Source of the DNA: an uncultured Eubacteriales bacterium
GTDB lineage: Bacteria; Bacillota_A; Clostridia; Peptostreptococcales; Anaerovoracaceae
Reading direction: 5' to 3'
Assembly: GCA_902774195.1 (NCBI GenBank)
Contig: CACYHM010000215.1
Coordinates: 1 to 5,230, forward strand
Length of the DNA stretch: 5,230 nucleotides
Shown: positions 1 through 5,230 of the stretch, piece by piece
Layout: every line of letters starts with the position of its first letter
Numbering within the stretch: the stretch's first letter is position 1
The notes under the pieces: generated by a model
Seen by the model: only the letters and a program-made list of their open reading frames with translations
Told to the model about the DNA's origin: nothing
Database searches by the model: none
Translations under genes and position numbers: made by a program

Positions 1-411
1 AGGCACTTGAGGATATCAAGAGTGTATTCAATCTCCCTGTTGCGGATAATAATATGCCGGTCATTCTATTCGGATCAACACCAAACACATTATTATCATC
101 TTAATACTCATAGTCACTCCAGTCCCGCACATTAGATGCCGGCCAATACATGTCATCCCCTAGCCGCTCAAATACAAGAGCCTCTTTTGTAGGTTCATGA
201 TCGATCAGATGGCCACAGAACTCTGCGTTAAGAAAGTCAGCGAATCAATGTGTTTAGATCTCATCAACTTCTTCTCTTTTTATCATCTCACGTAATGATT
301 CTATCTTTTCTCTGATTAAGTTTCTATGCACTTGCTGACAAAATCATCAGGTCGCATATATTAAAAACGGCCGAGATTGTCGAAAGCCCGGTCATTTTTG
401 GCGGAGCGTAG
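1..411 (-). pseudogene. Decayed remnant of an unrecognised protein-coding gene (3' end outside window)
   Basis: Coding-like peptide runs on the minus strand follow one another but are broken repeatedly. From about 402 the frame gives KNDRAFDNLGRF, then TAA (361-363), then YMRPDDFVSKCIE from 360. A shift near 320-325 leads to NLIREKIESLREMIKREEV. TAA (254-256) and TGA (245-247) follow, then ADFLNAEFCGHLIDHEPTKE and ERLGDDMYWPASNVRDWSDY, then TAA (101-103) and DDNNVFGVDPNR. A second shift near 62-66 leads to DRHIIIRNREIEYTLDILKC at the window edge. The charged and aromatic composition, and the way segments resume in frame after each stop, support an old gene and argue against random sequence. 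At least four stops and two shifts make expression of a full product implausible. I do not recognise the family. The 5' limit is uncertain, and no ribosome binding site precedes the ATG at 357. It lies about 60 bp downstream of the glycosyltransferase gene on the same strand. Confidence 0.5.
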
Positions 412-469
412 CTACTTGACTATTCAGAAGCTGGATTTACATGTTGTTCAGATAGCATTTTCTGATAAC

Positions 470-1927
470 TTATCTGATAATCTTGCAGTTATCTTGTACT
501 CTCCTGCTTGTTTTTTCTGCTATCAGGTACTTTCTGAGTTCCTGCAGCACTACCCCGCGCCCGACAGGATCATTGAACCAAGTATCTATGTGAGTCGTCG
601 GCCCGTATGCCGGGAAATACACAACCTCTTCTCCCGCAAAGGCATCGATTTCATCCGCATAAAGCTTTGTCCTTCGGATGTGGAACCCGCCGGTTATGAT
701 GCCGATCCTGAGTGGCGCGGATTCCATGCTGTCCGCATCTGCTTCGACCTCAAGTTCGTGTATGATGCCATACGAGAACAGCAGATTCTGCTTCGTATAT
801 TTAGCTCTGTTTTCGAGGTAGATCTGCTTATCGGATATCCCATGTACGCGCAGATACTCCGCCATGTATTCGGCTTCTGTGTGCAGGCCGTCCTTATGGG
901 GATTACCGCCGCTGACGATGTATTTCATTTCGGGATTGCCTCTGCCGATCTGCAAAGCGCGCTCGACTTTGTAGCCGCAGTTCCGGCTGCCCAGAATGAC
1001 CAGCACGTCGACACGCGCGTCCATATCGTATGGTCCACCGAAGATCATACGGTTGATCAGAGGCAGGTTCTCATCCTTTTCTTCCGGATGATCAGCGAAT
1101 CTCTCGATGGTCATCTCCACCTCACGCGAGAAATCATAGGCCTCAAAATCCAGTTTTTCTTCTTCCGTCACATCCTCAGATAAAGTGAGGAAGCAATCCA
1201 TTTTATCCTGATGCAGGCGCATGACGCAGTCGAAATATCCCGGTTTATGACATGAAGACATCGACTTCTCATTCCTCTGTATGTAACGGAGCATGATCAT
1301 CGAAGACGTGGTGACACAGGGGCCGCTGCTTTCGCGTCTGCCGCATGCCGTGAGGAAGGCGTAGTTGAACAGTCTGTCTTCGCCGAAATCAACGTTCTCC
1401 TTAAAACGCAGATGTTCCCGCTCTATCACTTCTCTTTTGTAGAATTTATTGCAGTTCGAATAGACCAGGAGCTGGCGCATCCTGATATACCGGTCCGCGA
1501 AAGCGCCCGCCGTCTCGTACACACCGTCTTTCACGGTCCAGTACTCATTATTGCCCCTGAGCGGCACGCGTTCGATCCCGAAAATATACAAATCGGAACC
1601 GCTTTCGGTCAAAGGAAGGCTTTTACTCAAAAAACCTTCGCAGTAACAGTCGTCGCAGTCCATGAAAGCGACGTACTCGCCCCTCGCCATGTCCAGGCCC
1701 TTGTTTCTTGCTCCGGAAGCGCCCCGGTGCTCCTCATAACAAATGAACAGATTCTCCTGCCTGCCTTCGAGCTCCTTCAGCTTCTCAGCAGTCCCGTCGG
1801 AAGATCCGTCATCGACGATGATCAGTTCACAGTTGTCCGGGAGCTGGCTCAGCACAGAGCCAGCGGAATCATCCAGCAGGTCTTTGCAGTTATATGCGGG
1901 AATGATCACAGATAATAACGGTCTCAT
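470..1927 (-). CDS. Family 2 glycosyltransferase fused to a DUF218 (YdcF/SanA/ElyC-like) domain
   Basis: A two-domain protein of 485 aa if started at the ATG at 1927. Residue numbers here count from the longest frame, which starts at 1993. The N-terminal half is a GT-A fold glycosyltransferase of family 2. It shows SVIIPAYN (28-35), IIVDDGSSDGT (58-68) for nucleotide-sugar binding, GASGARNKG (91-99), the metal-binding DxD-type motif DCDD (112-115) and GEDRLFNY (204-211), where the catalytic acid is expected. A linker of about 90 residues, rich in acidic residues, leads to a DUF218-like domain from about 328. There DVLVILGSRN is followed by SGG (361-363), TEAEYMAEYLRVHGI (372-386), ENRAKYTKQN (394-403) and ITGGFHIRRTKLYADEI (433-449). 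In known proteins DUF218 occurs in envelope-associated YdcF, SanA and ElyC. No signal peptide or membrane segment is evident, so a cytoplasmic location is likely. The sugar donor and acceptor cannot be told from sequence. It is the last intact gene of the cluster, about 110 bp after the MATE-ATPase reading frame. The extension up to 1993 (22 residues, many Arg/Asp/Pro) lacks a nearby ribosome binding site and lies before the normal family start, so I trimmed it. Confidence 0.88.
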   Translation of the reverse strand: MRPLLSVIIPAYNCKDLLDDSAGSVLSQLPDNCELIIVDDGSSDGTAEKLKELEGRQENLFICYEEHRGASGARNKGLDMARGEYVAFMDCDDCYCEGFLSKSLPLTESGSDLYIFGIERVPLRGNNEYWTVKDGVYETAGAFADRYIRMRQLLVYSNCNKFYKREVIEREHLRFKENVDFGEDRLFNYAFLTACGRRESSGPCVTTSSMIMLRYIQRNEKSMSSCHKPGYFDCVMRLHQDKMDCFLTLSEDVTEEEKLDFEAYDFSREVEMTIERFADHPEEKDENLPLINRMIFGGPYDMDARVDVLVILGSRNCGYKVERALQIGRGNPEMKYIVSGGNPHKDGLHTEAEYMAEYLRVHGISDKQIYLENRAKYTKQNLLFSYGIIHELEVEADADSMESAPLRIGIITGGFHIRRTKLYADEIDAFAGEEVVYFPAYGPTTHIDTWFNDPVGRGVVLQELRKYLIAEKTSRRVQDNCKIIR

Positions 1928-1946
1928 ATCCAAATGCCTGTCTCCT
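1925..1946 (-). promoter_or_regulatory. Ribosome binding site and alternative starts of the glycosyltransferase
   Basis: AGGAGA (1941-1946) is the only strong Shine-Dalgarno sequence near the start of this gene. It lies 7 nt before an in-frame TTG (1931-1933), which is ideal spacing, and 13 nt before the ATG at 1925-1927, which is longer than usual. Either start gives an N-terminus that runs directly into the PLLSVIIPAYN motif of family 2 glycosyltransferases. The ATG at 1991-1993 has no such site in front of it. The TTG may therefore be the true start, giving a protein two residues longer than annotated. Confidence 0.55.
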
Positions 1947-2037
1947 CTCCGAACTGTTGTATCAGCACGTCCTGACGGTGGGTCTTTTTCCATGTGCGGC
2001 GTAGGTAATAATCTTCCAGTATCCAGCTGGTCCTATG

Positions 2038-3222
2038 TCAAATCGTTATCTTAGTGTAATTCAAATTAAGTATATACTGATAATCGACGCTTTTCGCAAC
2101 CTTCTTGATGATGCCGTAATTGCTCGTGATCAGCTTCTGCTGCTCTTCGTCTTTGTTGAGGGCTATGCATTCTCCGTCATCAAGAACAGTGAATATAGCG
2201 TCGTGCTTTCCAATGAATTTGACCATCACCTCAATGTTGACCGGCTTGTTTTTGATCGGGAAGAAGCTTTTATTCACCTCTTTTGCATATGCGGCCATTT
2301 CCTCCATGCAAAGTGCGATTCGATAGGCGACTCTTTTATCTGTGCCGTTCTCATCCGCAAAAGCTCTCAGTGACCTGGATGCCTCCACAGCATCTTCCGG
2401 TCTTATCGTCATATACAGAACGATCTCTTCTTCGTTATCCAATTGTTCTTTTCTGTCTTTTGCAAGCCACCATCTGTATCTGCGCATTGAAAGCGCAAAC
2501 ACCAGCAATTCGGTCAGAAGATAGGAAAGGAAGATCAGTGGCGGCGCTGCCATGCGAGAGATGATGAATGCGAAAACAGGAAGGGTCCCGTTCCCCACCA
2601 GGGTCAGTGCTACGGCATATCCGGAGTCCTTGCGGTTGCTCAGATACATGCGCATCATATAATCAAATCCTCTGAAAACGAAATATAAGGAAAACAGCCG
2701 CAGAGACATAATGCCTGCATCGGGGATCTCCCTGATGCCATGAAGCGCGAAAAAGATCCCCGGAAAGAACCAAACTACGAGAGTAGCCATCAACGCAGTC
2801 ATGGCATTCAGGACAAGGCCCTGTTTCATCACTATGCTGAGTCCTTTTTTATCATCAGCCCCCGAAAGCAGACCAACGACAGGTCTCGTGCCTTCTACCA
2901 CTCCAGATATCAGCACATTTGCGATACTGAAACAGAAAGCGCACACGCCCTTTATAGCCCCTCCATCCGGGCCGAAAGCGTTCAGGATGATCTGCATAAA
3001 AAAGTAACTCTGGAATGCAAGCACGAGCGAATAGGTGGTATCAGGGCCGCCGCATCCGAGCACCTCTTTAATGTCTGCCGCCTTCAGCCTGTATCCGCTA
3101 CTCCTGTACATATCCGTATAGCGGTTCAGATAAAATACGGTGGCGCTGCATCTAAGCAGATTCGCACAGGGCACCGGCCACTCCCATATGCAGCGCGCCG
3201 ACAAATACAAGATCAAAGGCAA
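2038..3222 (-). CDS. C-terminal part of MATE transporter with GHKL/RsbW-like ATPase domain (frameshifted)
   Basis: This frame continues the MATE transporter that begins at 3769. The nominal start at 3222 is a TTG, and the first 19 residues are an out-of-frame reading of the upstream MATE coding sequence, so real homology begins at about 3165. Residues about 20-250 are hydrophobic MATE helices, with EGTRPVVGLLSGADDKKGL (110-128) as the second-half counterpart of the family repeat. From about 264 a soluble domain resembles the histidine-kinase-like ATPases of the RsbW/anti-sigma type. It has an EEM helix (307-309), VLDDG (346-350) matching the G1 box, NYGIIKKVAKSVDYQY (368-383) matching the G2 region, and the closing strand LNYTKITI. 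The N-box Asn and following His-Gly expected after EEMAxN are absent, since the sequence reads EEMAAYAKE, so ATP binding is doubtful. Some Clostridia are known to encode MATE proteins with such C-terminal domains. By position the domain lies on the cytoplasmic side and may gate or regulate transport, which is inference. Rejoined length is about 576 aa. Confidence 0.8.
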   Translation of the reverse strand: MPLILYLSARCIWEWPVPCANLLRCSATVFYLNRYTDMYRSSGYRLKAADIKEVLGCGGPDTTYSLVLAFQSYFFMQIILNAFGPDGGAIKGVCAFCFSIANVLISGVVEGTRPVVGLLSGADDKKGLSIVMKQGLVLNAMTALMATLVVWFFPGIFFALHGIREIPDAGIMSLRLFSLYFVFRGFDYMMRMYLSNRKDSGYAVALTLVGNGTLPVFAFIISRMAAPPLIFLSYLLTELLVFALSMRRYRWWLAKDRKEQLDNEEEIVLYMTIRPEDAVEASRSLRAFADENGTDKRVAYRIALCMEEMAAYAKEVNKSFFPIKNKPVNIEVMVKFIGKHDAIFTVLDDGECIALNKDEEQQKLITSNYGIIKKVAKSVDYQYILNLNYTKITI

Positions 3223-3769
3223 GATTGGAAAGGCCCTCCATCACGGACAGCCACATCAACACCTTCATTCTTCCTGATATCTGCAGCTGATAGGTGCCTA
3301 CATTGGATATGAGTGAAAGCGGCGCGCATACCATGAGCCCTATGGCATACTGCCATGTAAGCACATACATCTCATCGCTCAGCCCGTATGATCTGATCAT
3401 GAGCCAGACGACAGGTACCTGAAGTACCCCGACTGCTGCCGCCAGAACGATCATTATCCTAAGCGAGACCCCTCTGACCCTGTTGATCTTACCGGGATCA
3501 TTCATTCCCATAGCAGTAGAGATGCTCGTTGCTATGCCGCTTGCGGCAAGAACGGAAAGAGTACCGGTCATCAAAGAGACCGGATAAAAAATGTTCACCG
3601 AGGACAGCGCATCCGATCCGCAGTAATTCCCTACTACAAGCCCGTCCACAGACACCAATAACAATACCGACAGATTGGTCATTATCATCGCCGGTATGTA
3701 TTCAGCGAGCTTACGCAAAGTAAGCCCGCCGTCGCGTCTGTATCGTTTTAAATTATCAAGTTCATCCAT
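3152..3769 (-). CDS. N-terminal part of MATE-family (MOP superfamily) transporter, truncated by frameshift
   Basis: A 205-aa frame encoding about the first five or six helices of a multidrug and toxin extrusion (MATE) transporter, a cation-coupled exporter family of about 450 aa and 12 helices. After a short basic cytoplasmic N-terminus come YIPAMIMTNLSVLLLVSVDG (24-43) and VGNYCGSDALSSVNIFYPV (46-64), which carry the family's conserved Asp-Gly, Gly and Pro positions near helices 1-2. Further hydrophobic segments lie at about 101-125, 136-158 and 168-200. The frame ends abruptly at GVAGALCESA followed by TAG. Reading one base out of phase after Leu201 restores a family-like continuation (GVAGALANLLRC) and the rest of the transporter. 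A single extra base near 3166 is the simplest cause, either a true mutation or a sequence error. The start codon overlaps the stop of the PP-loop gene (ATGGATGA, 8-base overlap) and has no strong ribosome binding site, so translation is probably coupled to that gene. The substrate is unknown. A lipid-linked or small-molecule product of the neighbouring genes is possible. Confidence 0.85.
   Translation of the reverse strand: MDELDNLKRYRRDGGLTLRKLAEYIPAMIMTNLSVLLLVSVDGLVVGNYCGSDALSSVNIFYPVSLMTGTLSVLAASGIATSISTAMGMNDPGKINRVRGVSLRIMIVLAAAVGVLQVPVVWLMIRSYGLSDEMYVLTWQYAIGLMVCAPLSLISNVGTYQLQISGRMKVLMWLSVMEGLSNLAFDLVFVGALHMGVAGALCESA
3163..3169 (-). other. Probable single-base insertion splitting the MATE gene
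   Basis: On the minus strand the codons read GCC CTG TGC GAA TCT GCT TAG. Removing the T at 3166 gives GCC CTG GCG AAT CTG CTT AGA, that is Ala-Leu-Ala-Asn-Leu-Leu-Arg, which joins the two halves as a normal MATE helix. The exact base cannot be fixed by inspection, but the shift must lie within a few codons of this point, because both frames are coding-like right up to it. Confidence 0.7.
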
Positions 3770-5036
3770 TGTTTTTGATGCTATCCCACACGCCTATGAA
3801 CATGCTTGCTGCATCAGAGTCTGTTTCGTCAGCAAGATCAAGGATCTGTCTTACTACCTCTCTGGCAGCGTCAGCCTCCGGTCTGAATGAAAAACGTATC
3901 ATTTTTTCGAATACTGAACTTCGTTCTTTATTGTATCTGTCAAGGTCGAATCGCTCTCCGAAGTTATCCAGCTTTCCGAGAAGATCGAGCGGAATCATTG
4001 TCTTCCAACAACCGAAGCACTCCCCGCAGTTTTTACCATCCTCTGTATCATTGCTGCAGACAGAAACATATTTGCGAAAATCCGGATCGTCCGCTATCTT
4101 CCGCAGTTTGTCTACCCTTAAGGCATGATCGCTGATGATATAGCGAAGGCTCTCCGTTCCGCAGCTTTCACACAGGAGATCCTCATAGTGCTGTGTCGGA
4201 ACGAAAAGCGATGTCTTTTGCACATTATGCCCGTTCCCCGATGAAGCTATGATATACGCAGAAAACAGATGCTCAAGCGCAAGAGTGCAGCAAAGGAATC
4301 TGTACATTCCGGTATAAATCAATCCGCCACGGTAATAATCCCTGTCAAAATTCGTCCATACTTCTACTAAAGGCAGTCCGTGATGACCTGCGATGACGCG
4401 GGCTTTCTCTGCCGTGTGCCTGCTGTACAGCTGCTCGCTCTTCTCTATGATCTTATCAACATCATAAGGCGGATTCAGATACGGAAAAAGATAGTCTGCG
4501 TGATAATACGACGAATGAGTGATCCTCAGATCCTCCGGCGCATCGCTTCCTCCGTAGATGTGAAGGGCATACATGGCATCCGCTCCGCAGGACATTCCGC
4601 AAACTACTCCGTTTTCATTCCAGACGGGCTCGTCACTTGTTGACCCGTCCAGTCTTATCTCTCCGTACCCGTCTCCGGAAAGAGCCGGTATCAGTTTTTG
4701 CGTAAGTCCATCATATAGTTTTTTTGAGATGGGCGCTTCGAAACTGATATCCGATCCCGTGACCATGGCATACCAAAAGAAGGCAATAACAAATGCATCG
4801 CTCCTCTCACAACACATATACTTCCCGTAGTCCGCAGGCACCGCGAACCACATCGAACTCCCCTCTTCGCTCCAGGATGCAGGCGGATAATCACAAGTCG
4901 TGAGCCAAGAGACATTAGGCAGCCCGGACGTCACTTCAATAAAGCGCTGTGCAGTGTCATCCGAGATCGTGACAGGGGCATGGAGCTCTGTCCTATCACC
5001 CTTTTCAGTTATATAGGGCTTACCTATTGAAATCAT
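3762..5036 (-). CDS. PP-loop (ATP pyrophosphatase)-like protein with QueC-like cysteine cluster
   Basis: A 424-aa soluble protein. VVCGMSCGADAMYALHIYGG (144-163) aligns with the PP-loop of the N-type ATP pyrophosphatases (consensus SGGxDS), but reads SCGADA. The Asp is kept, while the middle Gly is Cys and the final Ser is Ala. C327, C337, C340 and C343 (C-x9-C-x2-C-x2-C, ending NCGECFGCWKTM) resemble the zinc site of QueC, 7-cyano-7-deazaguanine synthase, spaced C-x8-C-x2-C-x2-C. The block LDLLGKLDNFGERFDLDRYN (350-369) follows. Residues 1-140 have no recognisable fold and precede the PP-loop, unlike QueC where it is near the N-terminus, so this is not QueC itself. PP-loop enzymes adenylate a carbonyl or carboxylate so that an amine or sulfur can be added. 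Whether this one is active is unclear. The ATG at 5036 follows the weak purine-rich AAGAAG by about 9 nt, and TAA stops lie in frame upstream. It heads the cluster and overlaps the MATE gene by 8 bases. Confidence 0.75.
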   Translation of the reverse strand: MISIGKPYITEKGDRTELHAPVTISDDTAQRFIEVTSGLPNVSWLTTCDYPPASWSEEGSSMWFAVPADYGKYMCCERSDAFVIAFFWYAMVTGSDISFEAPISKKLYDGLTQKLIPALSGDGYGEIRLDGSTSDEPVWNENGVVCGMSCGADAMYALHIYGGSDAPEDLRITHSSYYHADYLFPYLNPPYDVDKIIEKSEQLYSRHTAEKARVIAGHHGLPLVEVWTNFDRDYYRGGLIYTGMYRFLCCTLALEHLFSAYIIASSGNGHNVQKTSLFVPTQHYEDLLCESCGTESLRYIISDHALRVDKLRKIADDPDFRKYVSVCSNDTEDGKNCGECFGCWKTMIPLDLLGKLDNFGERFDLDRYNKERSSVFEKMIRFSFRPEADAAREVVRQILDLADETDSDAASMFIGVWDSIKNNG

Positions 5037-5096
5037 TGTTTATATCTTCTTTACCTCAACATTAGCATTCCTGTTCTTTCAAATTAGTCCATATAT

Positions 5097-5125
5097 ATTA
5101 TACCTTGTTTGCAATACCTAATAAA
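5097..5125 (-). promoter_or_regulatory. Candidate promoter of the gene cluster
   Basis: A perfect -10 hexamer TATAAT (5097-5102) lies 61 bp before the start codon at 5036 in AT-rich DNA. At the standard 17-bp spacing the -35 position (5120-5125) is TTTATT, a weak match to TTGACA. A better-looking TTGCAG (5126-5131) is 23 bp away, which is too far. Transcription would start near 5090 and give a leader of roughly 50 nt. The weak -35 box and the overlapping inverted repeat would fit an activated or repressed promoter. No other convincing promoter was seen between the genes. Confidence 0.5.
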
Positions 5126-5132
5126 CTGCAAA
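5108..5132. promoter_or_regulatory. Inverted repeat TTTGCA-N13-TGCAAA, possible operator
   Basis: Perfect 6-bp arms lie at 5108-5113 and 5127-5132, with centres 19 bp apart (about two helical turns). They span the -35 position and most of the spacer of the candidate promoter. This geometry suits a dimeric regulator on one face of the DNA. The arms are short and AT-rich, so chance is possible. No regulator gene lies in the window. Confidence 0.3.
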
Positions 5133-5230
5133 TGGGAAAGCACAACCCACTCGCCCTAACCACTAAACCTCTATAAAAAACGGTCTGAGCCTTCATTTGT
5201 AATACAATTAAAAAATGGCATGCGGAGCCT
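5133..5230. other. Intergenic region upstream of the cluster, no gene seen
   Basis: No reading frame of note lies here on either strand. On the minus strand two T6 tracts follow GC-rich stretches: GGCTCAGACCG before the tract at 5175-5180, and GGCTCCGCATGCC before the tract at 5210-5215. Each looks like the right arm of a terminator hairpin, but no left arm is present. The one nearest the edge could be completed by sequence beyond 5230 and would then end a minus-strand gene upstream, isolating this cluster as its own transcription unit. Confidence 0.25.

Noticed and set aside
448..465. Hairpin TCAGA-loop-TCTGA just after the glycosyltransferase stop codon, possible terminator
   Set aside because: The stem is only 5 bp and AT-rich, and no T tract follows it on the minus strand.
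377..1183. Plus-strand open frame of 268 codons
   Set aside because: It lies antisense to the glycosyltransferase/DUF218 gene, whose minus-strand motifs are clear. The plus-strand translation has no recognisable motif and is a shadow.
3150..3170. Programmed +1 frameshift in the MATE gene
   Set aside because: The bases around the stop do not form a known slippery site, and no stimulatory stem or internal Shine-Dalgarno was seen. A simple one-base insertion explains the data better.
2740..3312. Plus-strand open frame of 190 codons
   Set aside because: It lies antisense to the MATE gene. Its composition (many Arg, Ser, His) is that of a shadow frame and no domain is visible.
3769..4128. Plus-strand open frame of 119 codons over the PP-loop gene
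   Set aside because: The opposite strand carries the cysteine cluster and conserved blocks of the PP-loop-like protein. The plus-strand frame has no supporting motif.
5136..5180. Minus-strand stretch with GTGGTTAGGGCGAGTGGG, faintly like a tRNA D-arm and anticodon arm
   Set aside because: There is no T-arm GGTTCGA-type sequence, the anticodon loop does not fold with a U at position 33, and no acceptor stem pairs.

Overview
The window carries a minus-strand gene cluster, read from high to low coordinates, from a mid-GC bacterium. Protein style, Shine-Dalgarno sequences, and the MATE transporter with a C-terminal GHKL-type ATPase domain suggest an anaerobic Bacillota of the Clostridia, perhaps Lachnospiraceae. 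This assignment is inferred from style only, because there is no rRNA or marker gene here.

Layout in order of transcription: (1) 5037-5230 is an AT-rich leader with a convincing -10 box (5097-5102) and an inverted repeat over the -35/spacer region. (2) 3762-5036 encodes a 424-aa protein with a variant PP-loop motif (SCGADA in place of SGGxDS) and a QueC-like four-cysteine cluster. (3) 2038-3769 is one ancestral gene for a MATE-family transporter fused to a GHKL/RsbW-like ATPase domain. It is now split by a single-base frameshift near 3166 into a 205-aa N-terminal piece and a C-terminal piece, which rejoin as about 576 aa. Its start overlaps the end of the PP-loop gene by 8 bases. (4) 470-1927 encodes a family 2 glycosyltransferase fused to a C-terminal DUF218 (YdcF/SanA/ElyC-like) domain. 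(5) 1-411 holds a heavily decayed minus-strand gene of unknown family, broken by several stops and at least two frameshifts and running off the left edge.

The intact parts suggest a small pathway in which an ATP-dependent PP-loop-type enzyme modifies a small molecule or sugar, a glycosyltransferase/DUF218 protein works on a glycan or envelope substrate, and a MATE transporter moves the product across the membrane. A GHKL-like domain with an altered nucleotide-binding box may regulate the transporter. That joint role is inference. The domain assignments and the frameshift are visible in the sequence. No RNA gene, CRISPR array, insertion sequence or prophage feature was found.
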